A stretch of 64,000 nucleotides of DNA from Planctomycetota bacterium (GTDB lineage Bacteria > Planctomycetota > Phycisphaerae > Phycisphaerales > Zrk34). Under the pieces are notes generated by a model that worked only from the letters and a program-made list of their open reading frames with translations, ran no database searches and had not been told where the DNA came from. Below, in pieces: positions 17,711-26,974 of this stretch. The DNA lies in assembly GCA_016125255.1 (NCBI GenBank), contig WGMD01000007.1:124001-188000 (forward strand), given 5' to 3'. Both the position numbers and the translations under genes were made by a program. Each line of letters starts with the position of its first letter. Position 1 is the stretch's first letter.

Positions 17711-18406
17711 ATGTCACGCATGTCCAAGCGGATGATTCAGTTGCTGGCGATCGCACTGCTGGCCGGCCTCGCGCCGGCGGGCGAGCCGGTCAAGCTGTTC
17801 AACGGACATGACACAAGCGGGTGGAAGACCAAGCCGCACCGCAAGAACGCGTCGCACTGGGTCGTCGGCTCCGCGAGCATCGACACGAAGGACCCGCGCG
17901 AGCTGGCGGTGGACCCCAAGGGGAATGAACTCATCAACGCCCCCGGCTACGGGCAGGACCTTTACACCGAACAGTCCTTCGGCGACTGCACGGTCGAGCT
18001 CGACGTCATGGTCCCCCGCGGGTCCAACTCGGGCATCTACCTGATGGGCGAATACGAAGTGCAGGTCCTCGACAGCTTCGATCAGCAGGACCACCCGGGC
18101 GTCGGCGACATGGGCGCGATCTACGGCATCCGTCCGCCGACGCATCCCAAGTACAAACAGCCCGGCGAATGGAACCACTTCGTCATCGAATTCAAAGCCC
18201 CCCGCTTCGACGCCGCCGGCAACAAGACGAGCAACGCCCTCTTCCTCCGCGTCACGCTCAACGGTCAGACCATCCACGAAAACGTCGAAGCCCCCGGTCC
18301 GACCACCAGCGCCCTGACCGGCAAGGAATCGCCCGCCGGCCCGCTCATGCTCCAGGGCGACCACGGCGCCGTCTCCTTCCGCAACATCATCATCACCCCC
18401 CGCTGA
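17711..18406 (+). CDS. Secreted DUF1080 (3-keto-disaccharide hydrolase-like) protein
   Basis: 231 residues with a signal peptide (MIQLLAIALLAGLAPAG). The DUF1080 fold, a concanavalin-like beta sandwich, shows as KLFNGHDTSGWK, FGDCTVELDVMVPRGSNSGIYLMGEYEVQVLDS and GEWNHFVIEF. Members are abundant in planctomycetes; some cleave 3-keto-glucosides, others may only bind sugars. It follows the sugar transporter by 70 bp on the same strand, with an AGGAAG ribosome site, so it may act on the transported sugar's precursor. That link is inferred from position. Confidence 0.88.
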   Translation: MSRMSKRMIQLLAIALLAGLAPAGEPVKLFNGHDTSGWKTKPHRKNASHWVVGSASIDTKDPRELAVDPKGNELINAPGYGQDLYTEQSFGDCTVELDVMVPRGSNSGIYLMGEYEVQVLDSFDQQDHPGVGDMGAIYGIRPPTHPKYKQPGEWNHFVIEFKAPRFDAAGNKTSNALFLRVTLNGQTIHENVEAPGPTTSALTGKESPAGPLMLQGDHGAVSFRNIIITPR

Positions 18407-18410
18407 CGGA

Positions 18411-19859
18411 TCACGGTGCGGAACGCTTGTGTCGATAGACCCAAACGCGATCCGAGGAGCGGCTGTGTACGACGAAGGCATCGAGCCGGGGATCGAAGTA
18501 GCCCATGTGCCCGCCGTATTGACCCGCCGGAATCGCCGGGCCGTTCGGCTCGATCAGCTCCCATTGGAGCGTCGCGGCGTCGAGGGCTGCGAGCTTTAAT
18601 TCTTTGCCTTGCCCATCCGGCGCGAACGCCAGCAGAAACACATCGCCGACCGGGTCGTAGGCGAAGATCGAGTGCGCATCGTGGCCGAAGATGCGCTCGT
18701 CCGTGCTGACTTTCGACCATGCGTCGGCGGCGAAGTCGTACATGAACGTGTCATGCTCAATAACCGCGACAAGCCGGCGGCGCTTGGGGTCGTAGGCCAT
18801 CTGCTGCTCCGACCGCGGGGCGAGGTGGTCGGCGAACGCCAGGTCCTCGATCGAGCGCCCGCCGTTGGGATGCATCTGCGTCCAGCGATTCGTCGTCATG
18901 TCCAAAAGCCACATCGCATGATCGTGCGGGCTGACGTTCTGAGCGGCGACGTACCAGACGCAGCGCTGTTGATCCGGCAGATAAGTCAGCGATCCGCCCA
19001 TGCCGCGCAGGTCCGGCCGGGGCTCGTCGGCCGCCGCCATCCGTTGATGAAGCCATCGGCGCTGAACCGGATCGAAGGACCAGAGCGGCGTGTAGCGCGG
19101 ATCGAGCTGCGCCTGCACATGGTCGATGGTTTGATGCGTGAAATACGCCTGCGTGGCGGGCTGCGCCGCCGGGTCCGCGCCCATGGCCCAGACCATCCGC
19201 TTGGCGATCGGGTCGTAGCAGAAGCCGTCCCATGTATGAATCGGCATGATCGGCCCGCCGCGGCGCGTGGCGAGTTGGCCGTCGCTGAGCGTGACATTCT
19301 CGCTCCACCATTTCCGATACGCTTCGATCTCGCCGCGCTGCTTGTCGGTCAGCGGCTCGTCGGGATTGCGAACAAGATTGCGCGAAGTCAGAAAGTAAGC
19401 CGCCTTGTGGTCGCCCGCGTTGCCGCCGTCGGGTTCGTAAAGCAGCCGCCATGTATTGGCGCCGAGGTGGTATTCCCAGACGTCGTTCATGCGATGTGGA
19501 ACCTGATGATTCCCGCCGGCGTAGAGGGCGGTGCGGCGCTCGGGGGCGTAGACCATCTTGTTGCAGTAATCGCGCTGGCCCGGGCCGCGTTTGTCCATGT
19601 AGTGATCGACGAAAACCTTGTAGTCGGGCGTCTGCTCGAAGCCCGGGGGCAGGACGACGGTGACGGGATCGAGCAAAGCGGAGCTGTGGTCGCCCAGCGC
19701 CTGGAGCGTCGCCATCACCGCCGGGTCGTCCGCCGGCGGCGCCTCGTCCGCCCGCCCGGCGCCCGCAAACATCAGGAACGCGACATGGCACACGATCACC
19801 GCCCCGCTCCATCGGACGGAGCGGGACTGCCGATTGATTGGGATGGAGTAGTGGGTCAT
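18411..19859 (-). CDS. Secreted Kelch-like beta-propeller protein
   Basis: 482 residues. The N-terminus has arginines then a hydrophobic run ending in AGAGRADEAPP, a likely signal peptide. Propeller-like repeats recur: NDVWEYHLGANTWRLLYEP, WDGFCYDPIAKRMVWAMG, LWSFDPVQRRWLHQR, MWLLDMTTNRWTQMHPNG and FMYDFAADAWSKVST. This is the usual Kelch/galactose-oxidase pattern of a tryptophan before each turn. No catalytic motif is recognised. The start codon lies 2 bp from the 3' end of tRNA-Arg, leaving no room for a separate leader once the tRNA is cut out. It is convergent with the DUF1080 gene. Confidence 0.75.
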   Translation of the reverse strand: MTHYSIPINRQSRSVRWSGAVIVCHVAFLMFAGAGRADEAPPADDPAVMATLQALGDHSSALLDPVTVVLPPGFEQTPDYKVFVDHYMDKRGPGQRDYCNKMVYAPERRTALYAGGNHQVPHRMNDVWEYHLGANTWRLLYEPDGGNAGDHKAAYFLTSRNLVRNPDEPLTDKQRGEIEAYRKWWSENVTLSDGQLATRRGGPIMPIHTWDGFCYDPIAKRMVWAMGADPAAQPATQAYFTHQTIDHVQAQLDPRYTPLWSFDPVQRRWLHQRMAAADEPRPDLRGMGGSLTYLPDQQRCVWYVAAQNVSPHDHAMWLLDMTTNRWTQMHPNGGRSIEDLAFADHLAPRSEQQMAYDPKRRRLVAVIEHDTFMYDFAADAWSKVSTDERIFGHDAHSIFAYDPVGDVFLLAFAPDGQGKELKLAALDAATLQWELIEPNGPAIPAGQYGGHMGYFDPRLDAFVVHSRSSDRVWVYRHKRSAP

Positions 19860-19861
19860 AA

Positions 19862-19935
19862 CACCCCCGGCAGGACTCGAACCTGCGACCTGCCGCTTAG
19901 AAGGCGGCTGCTCTATCCAGCTGAGCTACGGGGGC
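19862..19935 (-). tRNA. tRNA-Arg (TCT)
   Basis: Acceptor GCCCCCG/CGGGGGT (one G-T pair), D arm GCTC/GAGC, anticodon stem CCGCC/GGCGG-like with loop CTTCTAA (anticodon TCT), T arm GCAGGTTCGAGTCCTGC. Discriminator G. Its 3' end nearly touches the start of the Kelch-like gene. Confidence 0.94.
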
Positions 19936-20090
19936 AGCGGGACTTGGAATGTGGTCCATCATACGATCGTCGATGCGATGCGGACAGCTTGGATGAAGAA
20001 GCACGCCGCGAGCGGGCTCGTTAAACGGGGGGAACGGCAAACGCTTGACAAACCGGCCCCAGCGTCCAATGATACCCCTCGCTGACTGAC

Positions 20091-20163
20091 GGCCAGGTAG
20101 CTCAGTTGGTAGAGCACCGCACTGAAAATGCGGGTGTCGGCGGTTCAAGTCCGCCCCTGGCCA
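20091..20163 (+). tRNA. tRNA-Phe (GAA)
   Basis: Acceptor GGCCAGG/CCTGGCC with discriminator A, D arm GCTC/GAGC, anticodon stem CCGCA/TGCGG with loop CTGAAAA (anticodon GAA), T arm GGCGGTTCAAGTCCGCC. A cytosine run follows the arm as usual. Lies opposite to the HlyD gene that ends at 20194. Confidence 0.95.
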
Positions 20164-20193
20164 TTGCAAACCGCGGCCCGCGCCGCGGTTTTA

Positions 20194-21078
20194 TCATTGG
20201 GGCCAGATCAGGCGCACCGTGAAACCCGCCGGGAGCTGTTCGTCGGCGTTGTCGATGGTGAACACGCAGCGGAACGTCTGGCTCGCCGAGTCGATGACGG
20301 GTTCGACGGTCTTGAGCTTGCCGGTGAGCGTCTTGCCCACCGGCGCTTCGGCCAGCAGCTTGTACGCCCGGCCGCGCTCGAGCTTGCCGAAGATCTCCAC
20401 CGGCAAAAACATCTGCGCCTCCAGCGAGGACAAATCCACCATCGTCAGCACGGTGTCGCGATTGGTCACCGACGCCCCCGCTTCGACGTGCTTGCGGATG
20501 ACCAGCGCATCGAACGGCGCGGTCAAGGCGTAGCGCGAGAGCCGGGTCTGTTCGAGCTTGACGTTCTCCTCGGCGAGCCGCTTCTGCATCGTCGCCGCGT
20601 CGAGGGCCGCCTGCGTCGCATCGACCTGAAGCTGCGAGCGGCGGACTTCCCATTCCTGGGCCGACCCGCTTTTGGCAAGGTCCTTCATCCGGTCAAGCTG
20701 GATGTTGTTCTCGGCGAGCAAAAGGGTCTGGCGGCGGATTTCCGAATCGTCCTCGGAGCGGAGGCGGGCGCCGAGGACGACGACTTTCTGGATGGCGTCG
20801 TCCATGCGGGCGACGGGCTGGCCGGCCTTGACGTGGTCGCCTTCCTCGACGGTGATTTCCGAAAGGATGCCGTCCATGGGGGCGTTGAGGGACACCTGCT
20901 TGGCGGGCATGACCAGCCCCCGGAGCCGCTCATCGTCGGGCCGGAGGGTCGTTTCGCGCTTATCGGTCGCACTCTGGGCGTACAAGGCGCCGACCCAGCC
21001 GACCGATACCACTAAGAGAATCGCCAGGCCGGTCCGTGTCTGGGAAGCGGAGGCCGGTACAATGTTTGACATGGGCAT
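20194..21078 (-). CDS. HlyD-family periplasmic adaptor protein
   Basis: 294 residues from the ATG at 21078, which has AGGAG upstream; an ATG at 21132 would overlap the divergent gene. One N-terminal membrane helix (GLAILLVVSVGWVGALYA). The lipoyl/barrel-sandwich halves are ERLRGLVMPAKQVSLNAPMDG with VEEGDHVKAGQPVARMD, and YALTAPFDALVIRKHVEAGASV; between them is a coiled coil with LAENNIQLDRMKDLAKSGSAQEW. Adaptors of this type link inner-membrane pumps to outer-membrane channels. The partner is probably the adjacent GAF-HlyD and M50-HlyD proteins; no ATPase, RND pump or TolC is seen nearby. Confidence 0.85.
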   Translation of the reverse strand: MPMSNIVPASASQTRTGLAILLVVSVGWVGALYAQSATDKRETTLRPDDERLRGLVMPAKQVSLNAPMDGILSEITVEEGDHVKAGQPVARMDDAIQKVVVLGARLRSEDDSEIRRQTLLLAENNIQLDRMKDLAKSGSAQEWEVRRSQLQVDATQAALDAATMQKRLAEENVKLEQTRLSRYALTAPFDALVIRKHVEAGASVTNRDTVLTMVDLSSLEAQMFLPVEIFGKLERGRAYKLLAEAPVGKTLTGKLKTVEPVIDSASQTFRCVFTIDNADEQLPAGFTVRLIWPQ

Positions 21079-21130
21079 CCGAAGCGCTCCTAATGGGGAG
21101 TTTGCGGTCCATCTGCGAGTATAGTCTTTC

Positions 21131-23056
21131 ATGAGCCAGGCGGTGAATCAAATCCAACGGCTGGTGCAGGCGGCCCTGCACGAGTTTGAGACGCTGGCCG
21201 CCAGCGAGGAACAGCCGTCCAAAGTGCTCGGCGGGATGCTGGCGGCGATGTGCCGCGCGACGAGCGCCGAAGGCGCCGTCGCATGGATGCACGACAAGCG
21301 GCACGACGCCTACATGCCCACCGCCCGCGCGGGTCAGGGTTCGGCTCTGGCGTTCGCGCAGGACGGCGGGCTGCTCGATCCGGTCATCGCGGCGGTGACG
21401 GAGGCGGCCCGGCAGAACAAGCCGATCATCGCCGCCCCCGACCAGCGCGAATTCGCCGGAACGGAGCTGGCGCCGACGACGCAGTTCTATGTGCCGATGG
21501 ATGCGGCCGGTCGCGTCATGGGCATCGTGCAGATCATCTACACCGCCGAGGTCGATCCCAAAAGCTATCGCCAGTACGTCGCCTTCACTCAGCAGGGCGC
21601 TCGCGCCGCGGGCATGTACCTGGGCCGGCGGCAGACGCAGGTCCTCGCCGAGGAATCCGCCTCGCAGGCCGCCATGCTCGCCGTCGTGCAGCAGATGGTC
21701 TGCCTCGACAAGCCGCACGATCAGGTGCATGAACTGGCCAACGCCGCGCGGCCGGTGCTTGAATCGCAGCGCGTCGCCGTCGTCGGATACTGGTGCAACA
21801 AAAGCGAAGTGGCGTTCAGCGATGTGATCGAGCTCAACCGAAAGGCCGTGCTCGTCCGCGCCGCGGAGATGCTCGCCGACACCGCCCGGCACCGGCAGGT
21901 CCCGATGACCTTCCGCAAGGGCGAACAGCTCGATGATGACGATCAGTCACTGGCTCCGCTGCTCGATGACCTCTTCGGGCTTGGGGCGGCGGAGGCGGTG
22001 TGTCTGACGCTGATTCGTTGCGAGGATCGCATCGTGGGCGTGATGCTCGCCGAGTACGCGACCGCCGACGAAGCCGCGCGTCACGGGTCCACGCAGCAGT
22101 CGCTCTGCCAGCACGCCGGGGCGATCCTCGATCGGTCGATCACCACGTACTACCGCCCGCTCCGCCGCGTCGGCACATTGCTCGCCAAAATCCGCGACAA
22201 ACCCGTCAGTTCCGCCATGATCGCCGCGGGCATCGTCGCCGGCGTCGCGCTGGTCATCTACCTGACCGTCTTCATGCAGGTCGCGCTTTATGTCCGCGCC
22301 GACGCGCGGCTCGAACCGGCGCACCTCATGGTCCTCTCCGCCCCGCAGGAAGGTCAGGTCAAAAACGTCCTTGTCAAAACCGGTCAGCCCGTCCACGCCG
22401 GCGATGTGCTCGTCGAACTGGACGCTACGGAGGTGAACCTGAAGCTGACGGAGGTGACGAAGGCCATCGACGCCGAGCGCGTCAAGCTTCAGACCGCCCG
22501 CGCGAAAAACGATGTGCCCGAAGTGCTCAGCTCCGGCCTGAAGATCGAGCAGCTCCTGATCCGCCAGAAGTCCCTGACACGCGAAAAGGACCTCACGCAG
22601 GTCCGCTCGCTCATCGACGGCGTCGTCCTGACCGAACGCCCGCATCAGATCGAAGGCATGAGCGTGGCGACGGGCGATGCGCTTCTGCACGTGGCGGACC
22701 TGAGCCATTTCGATCTGGTGATGGAAGTGCATGAGGAGGACCTGGCGCTGATCGAAGAGCGCCTGCGCGACGGCACGCCGGTCGAGGCGTCGTTCCTGTC
22801 GCGCCCCTGGCCCGACCTGATTCAGCACGCGACGATCAAAGACCTCTCCGCGCTCGCGCCGACGAGCGGACCCGACGAGCGGGGCAAACAGCACATCTTC
22901 AAAGTCATCGTGCCGATGGAGCTAAAGGGCATGAGCCCGCAGCTTGTCCTGGCGAATCCGACGGGGCGCGCGAAGCTGGATGTGGGCACGTCGAATCTGA
23001 TGTACCGTTACGGGCGACGCGTGTGGCGCTTCCTTGAAATGACGCTGTTTTTCTAA
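21131..23056 (+). CDS. GAF-domain protein fused to a HlyD-type adaptor
   Basis: 641 residues. The first 350 form two GAF-like sensory modules (SAEGAVAWMHDKRHDAYMP, YVPMDAAGRVMGIVQIIY; later VCLTLIRCEDRIVGVMLAEY). A membrane helix follows near 363-388 (IAAGIVAGVALVIYLTVFMQVALYV), then a HlyD barrel-sandwich and short coiled coil (VLSAPQEGQVKNVLVKTGQPVHAGDVLVELD). The GAF part would be cytoplasmic and the adaptor periplasmic. It is transcribed divergently from the other HlyD gene and 11 bp before the M50 gene. Ligand of the GAF modules unknown. Confidence 0.85.
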   Translation: MSQAVNQIQRLVQAALHEFETLAASEEQPSKVLGGMLAAMCRATSAEGAVAWMHDKRHDAYMPTARAGQGSALAFAQDGGLLDPVIAAVTEAARQNKPIIAAPDQREFAGTELAPTTQFYVPMDAAGRVMGIVQIIYTAEVDPKSYRQYVAFTQQGARAAGMYLGRRQTQVLAEESASQAAMLAVVQQMVCLDKPHDQVHELANAARPVLESQRVAVVGYWCNKSEVAFSDVIELNRKAVLVRAAEMLADTARHRQVPMTFRKGEQLDDDDQSLAPLLDDLFGLGAAEAVCLTLIRCEDRIVGVMLAEYATADEAARHGSTQQSLCQHAGAILDRSITTYYRPLRRVGTLLAKIRDKPVSSAMIAAGIVAGVALVIYLTVFMQVALYVRADARLEPAHLMVLSAPQEGQVKNVLVKTGQPVHAGDVLVELDATEVNLKLTEVTKAIDAERVKLQTARAKNDVPEVLSSGLKIEQLLIRQKSLTREKDLTQVRSLIDGVVLTERPHQIEGMSVATGDALLHVADLSHFDLVMEVHEEDLALIEERLRDGTPVEASFLSRPWPDLIQHATIKDLSALAPTSGPDERGKQHIFKVIVPMELKGMSPQLVLANPTGRAKLDVGTSNLMYRYGRRVWRFLEMTLFF

Positions 23057-23067
23057 GGGAGCGAGCG

Positions 23068-25281
23068 ATGGCCAACAAGCGCGTCCGGCGCTCCGATCTT
23101 GAAGCGGCGCATTTTCAGCGGGACGAGTCGCCCTCGCAGATGGAGATGATCCGATCGCAGCCCCTGCCGGCGGCTCGCGCGGATCTTCAGATCAGCCCGC
23201 AGCTTTATCTGGGCAAGACCGTGTATGTCGTCAAGGACCCGGTCGGGCTCAACTATTTCCGCCTTCAACCGGCTGAGCATTACGTGCTCAAGCATCTGGA
23301 CGGCAAGACCAGCGCGAAGGAATTGAGCGAGCAGGTCGCGCGCCGCTTCCCCGACACGCCCGCCGAGCCGGACGATGTGCTGAGCTTCTACAAGATGCTT
23401 CAAAGCACGGGGCTTCTGCTGGGCGAAGGGCTCACGCACGGCGCCCAGATTCGCGAGACGCGCAACAAGCTGCGCCGAAGCCGCATGTGGGCCACGATCA
23501 GCAACTTCCTGTTCATCAAGCTGCCGGTGATGGACCCGGACCGGATGCTCGATTGGATTTACGCGCATGTGTCGTGGCTGATGAACAAGTGGACGTGCTG
23601 TCTCGCCGGCGCGTTCATGACGATCAGCGCCATCGCCGCGGTGCTTCAGATCGAGCACGTCGGCGTGGCGTCGATGCCGCTCTTGAGTTGGCAGAATCTA
23701 TTGATCATGAGCGGCGTGTTCTTCACCGTGAAGATCATTCACGAGTTCGGGCACGGGCTCGCCGCCAAGCATCGCGGGCTGGAGGTGCACGAGCTTGGCG
23801 CGCTGTTCATGGTGTTCATCCCGATGTTCTACATCGACGTGTCGGACGCATGGATGGTGCCCCGCCGGCGGGATCGGCTCTGGATCAACGCGGGGGGCGT
23901 GTTCATCGAGTTCATCTTCGCGTCGATCGCCGTCTGGGTCTGGCTCGCCACCGATTCGGGCATCGCCAACATCATCGCGCTGGACATCATGATCAGCGCC
24001 TCGGTCACGACGCTCGTCTTCAACGCCAATCCGCTGCTCCGCTACGACGGGTACTACTTCATGATGGACTGGCTTGAGATTCCCAATCTCAAGACGAAGG
24101 CGACGCAGTTCGTGAGCTATCTGGCGAAGCGGTACCTGCTGAAGATGGAGAACGAGACGCCCCCGCCGGAGGCCGCCGCCAAGCCGATCTTCATGCCGAT
24201 CTACGCGGCGCTTTCCGGCGCGTACCGCGTGATGATCACGTTCGGCATCATCGTGCTGGTGTATCACATTCTCGACCCGTACGGGCTCGAAGCGATCGGC
24301 TCCGTACTGGGACTCATCGCGGTCGCGCTGATGGTCATTCTCCCGGCGGTGCAGGGCGTGCGCTTCCTCTGGACGCATCAGGCCAAGACGTGGCGGCGGC
24401 TGGGGCTGAGTCTGGCGATCGCGGGCGTCGTCGCGCTCCTGTTCGCCGGGATCGCGATGATCCCGATGGAGGAGACGGTCGAGCACGCCACGGTCGCCCT
24501 CGCCGCCGAACGCCAGCCGGTCTACGCCCCGCAGCCCGGGCGCGTCGTCGAGCTGTTCGTCCGGGCGGACATGCAGCTTAAAGCGGGCGACCCGATTGTT
24601 CGCCTCGAAGACGAGGGGCTGGCGGAGCAGGTCGATTCGCTGGAGCTGGACCGCAAGCTGGCGCAGCTTGAGATGGAGATCGCGCGGCAGACGAATCATG
24701 TCGAGGACATCACCGCCATCGCCGCCCGACTTGACGTCATCGACGAACATCTGGCCGATGTGAAAAAGAAGATCGACGACCTGACCGTCCGCGCCCCGAT
24801 CGACGGGCGGCTCTACACGCTTACGCGCATGGAGGGCCTGCTCGGCTCGTACCTCAAACGCGGCGTGCAGATCGGCACCGTCATCGGCCAGGGCCCGCGC
24901 GAACTCGTCGTCGTCCTCCCGCAGGTCGATGCGTCCCTCGTCCGCTCCGGTCAGCCGGCACGGGTCCGCATGTGGGCCACCGCGGCGCATACCTATCACG
25001 GCGTCGTCCAACGACTCGGCGGACAGTTCATCCGCGAGATGCCCCACGAAGCACTCTCCAGCGCCACCGGCGGCGAAGTGGACACCGTGCAGGTCGATCG
25101 CTATAAAACCAGACCCGCGGACCCGTCGGTCCTGGCGAAGATCGCCCTCGACGCCCCCCCCGACGCCCCGCTCAACGACGGCATGATCGGACGAAGCAAA
25201 ATCGTCATCGGACAGACCACCCTCGGCGCCATGGAATGGCGCAACGTCAAAAAGGCCCTGAGTCTGGACTGGTGGCTATAA
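23068..25281 (+). CDS. M50-type membrane metalloprotease with PqqD-like and HlyD domains
   Basis: 737 residues. Residues about 35-115 resemble a PqqD/peptide-chaperone winged helix (NYFRLQPAEHYVLKHLDGKTSAKELSEQV). A zinc site H225-E-F-G-H229 lies in a membrane segment, and NPLLRYDGYYFMMDW supplies the expected third ligand region. Several helices follow, then a C-terminal HlyD module (VYAPQPGRVVELFVRADMQLKAGDPIVRLED). The parts suggest a membrane peptidase-transporter handling a peptide, as in some bacteriocin or giant-protein export clusters; that is inference. No precursor peptide gene was recognised nearby. It is 11 bp after the GAF-HlyD gene. Confidence 0.88.
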   Translation: MANKRVRRSDLEAAHFQRDESPSQMEMIRSQPLPAARADLQISPQLYLGKTVYVVKDPVGLNYFRLQPAEHYVLKHLDGKTSAKELSEQVARRFPDTPAEPDDVLSFYKMLQSTGLLLGEGLTHGAQIRETRNKLRRSRMWATISNFLFIKLPVMDPDRMLDWIYAHVSWLMNKWTCCLAGAFMTISAIAAVLQIEHVGVASMPLLSWQNLLIMSGVFFTVKIIHEFGHGLAAKHRGLEVHELGALFMVFIPMFYIDVSDAWMVPRRRDRLWINAGGVFIEFIFASIAVWVWLATDSGIANIIALDIMISASVTTLVFNANPLLRYDGYYFMMDWLEIPNLKTKATQFVSYLAKRYLLKMENETPPPEAAAKPIFMPIYAALSGAYRVMITFGIIVLVYHILDPYGLEAIGSVLGLIAVALMVILPAVQGVRFLWTHQAKTWRRLGLSLAIAGVVALLFAGIAMIPMEETVEHATVALAAERQPVYAPQPGRVVELFVRADMQLKAGDPIVRLEDEGLAEQVDSLELDRKLAQLEMEIARQTNHVEDITAIAARLDVIDEHLADVKKKIDDLTVRAPIDGRLYTLTRMEGLLGSYLKRGVQIGTVIGQGPRELVVVLPQVDASLVRSGQPARVRMWATAAHTYHGVVQRLGGQFIREMPHEALSSATGGEVDTVQVDRYKTRPADPSVLAKIALDAPPDAPLNDGMIGRSKIVIGQTTLGAMEWRNVKKALSLDWWL

Positions 25282-25342
25282 GAAACGCGATTCGCAGTCA
25301 GAAGGCACACACTTACCGCAACCCCGTGAAAGGCGATTGAAC

Positions 25343-25702
25343 ATGGCCAAGGACACCCCCGAGACGCACGAGACCGTCACCAGCCCCGAAAACCAACAGG
25401 TGCAGATCCGCGTCGACGACGCCGGCGCCACCACGCACTACTCCTCCCTCGCGCACGTCACCAGCAGCGCCGAGGAAATCATCGTCAGCTTCTCGCAGGG
25501 CCTCCGCCCCTCCGGCCAGCAGAACGTGGGCCTGATGAAGATCGACGAACGCGTCATCATGAGCCCCTGGGCCGCCAAACGCCTCGCCCTCGCGCTGAGC
25601 CAGACCGTCCAGCGCTATGAACAGACCTACGGCGCCATCGAAGTCGACCCCCGCAAGCGCATGACCCTCGGCGCCGCCGGCTCGACCAGCACCGCCCGCT
25701 GA
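25343..25702 (+). CDS. DUF3467 family protein
   Basis: 119 residues. The core VTSSAEEIIVSFSQGLRPSGQQNVGLMKIDERVIMSPWAAKRLALALSQTVQRYEQTYGAIEV matches the DUF3467 pattern: beta strands with I-x-x-S-P followed by an amphipathic helix. The ATG at 25343 fits an AAAGGCG ribosome site. It trails the M50 gene by 61 bp on the same strand and may belong to its operon. No signal peptide or membrane span; function unknown. Confidence 0.8.
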   Translation: MAKDTPETHETVTSPENQQVQIRVDDAGATTHYSSLAHVTSSAEEIIVSFSQGLRPSGQQNVGLMKIDERVIMSPWAAKRLALALSQTVQRYEQTYGAIEVDPRKRMTLGAAGSTSTAR

Positions 25703-25726
25703 TCAAACTCCGATTCCGGAACGCGC

Positions 25727-26974
25727 ATGACCACCGTACGCTCCGCATTGCTGCTCATGGCGATCGCGTTGACGTGGTGGTTTTGTCATGCCGACACGTG
25801 GCTCGTCTGGCTGATCTTCACGGCCCCGTGCATTCGGCTGGCGGTGACGCGGACGGGGCGGTCGTTGGGCGTGTTCCTGGTCACGCTCGCCTTCGGGTCG
25901 GCGCTGGCGGTCAGTGCGCATATCGGAACGGTGCACATGCTCGGCGGATTCATTCGGCCGCTCGAACTGCTATGGTCCGCGTGGTTCTACACCGGCTGTT
26001 TCACCACGCTCGAAGGCCTCGATTGGGCGCTGACGAAGTTGCTGACGCGCGTGCGGCCGGCGGGGCTGCGCAGCGGGGTGCGACTGGCGATCATCGTCAT
26101 GCTCGTGCTGCCGCTGGCGGTGAGCATCATCGAAACCGTGCATCCCAAAACCGGCTACACGCTGCCGGACTACGCGGCGGACCTGCACCCGACCGAGTTC
26201 GTCACGCCGTCGACGAATCATGTCCGCATACACGGCTACTACTTCGACCGCGGGCATGACACGACGATCATCATCGCGCATGGACTGGGCGCGCATGCGG
26301 AGAACTTCATGCCCTTCGCCACCGCCCTGCTGCCCGACGAGCCGATCAACAGCATGATCATCGACCTGCGGGCGCACGGCTACAGCGGCGGGCACACCGC
26401 CAGTTTCGGATACCACGAAACCGACGATGTGCTGGCGGCGTTGAACTGGCTGCGCCAGACGCATCCGCAGGCGGCGAAACGCATCATTTTCTACGGGTTT
26501 TCGATGGGCGCAGCGGCGGCGGTCCGCGCGGCGGAGCGGACGCCGGAGTGCATCGGCGTGATCCTCGATTCGGGATATGCGCGGCTGACGGAGATGGCGT
26601 GGATCATCGCCGGGGAGATTCCGCGGCCGTTCAACTACTACTGCTTCTACACCGCGGTGCCGACGGCTTCGGCGTTGTGTCAGGCGCCGTTGTGGACGCT
26701 CGCGCCGGTGGACACGGTGGCGAAGCTGCATGTGCCGGTGCATGTGGCGCACGGAGCGGCGGACACACTGATTCCCGTGAGTCAGGGACGCGAACTTCTC
26801 AAAGCACCGAACGTCACGGGAAGCATCGTGCCGGGCGGGACGCATACGAATCTTTCGTCCGCCGACCCGGCGTACTTCGTCAAACTCGGGCGTTTCGTCG
26901 AATTGCTGATGAGGCCCGCTTCGAGCGACGCCCCGTCAACCCCGCCGCAAGGACCGACCATCCAAGCGCGCTGA
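25727..26974 (+). CDS. Alpha/beta hydrolase with N-terminal membrane region
   Basis: 415 residues. The first 145 residues hold about four hydrophobic segments (WLVWLIFTAPCIRLAV, VFLVTLAFGSALAVSA, RLAIIVMLVLPLAVSII). The C-terminal hydrolase domain has IIIAHGLGAHAENF (oxyanion region), nucleophile elbow FYGFSMGAAAAVRAA, acidic residue in AHGAADTLIPVSQ and histidine in GGTHTNLS. A serine hydrolase anchored in the membrane; substrate unknown. The gene overlaps the convergent PEP-CTERM gene by 95 bp at its 3' end, so the two transcripts would be partly antisense. Confidence 0.85.
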   Translation: MTTVRSALLLMAIALTWWFCHADTWLVWLIFTAPCIRLAVTRTGRSLGVFLVTLAFGSALAVSAHIGTVHMLGGFIRPLELLWSAWFYTGCFTTLEGLDWALTKLLTRVRPAGLRSGVRLAIIVMLVLPLAVSIIETVHPKTGYTLPDYAADLHPTEFVTPSTNHVRIHGYYFDRGHDTTIIIAHGLGAHAENFMPFATALLPDEPINSMIIDLRAHGYSGGHTASFGYHETDDVLAALNWLRQTHPQAAKRIIFYGFSMGAAAAVRAAERTPECIGVILDSGYARLTEMAWIIAGEIPRPFNYYCFYTAVPTASALCQAPLWTLAPVDTVAKLHVPVHVAHGAADTLIPVSQGRELLKAPNVTGSIVPGGTHTNLSSADPAYFVKLGRFVELLMRPASSDAPSTPPQGPTIQAR

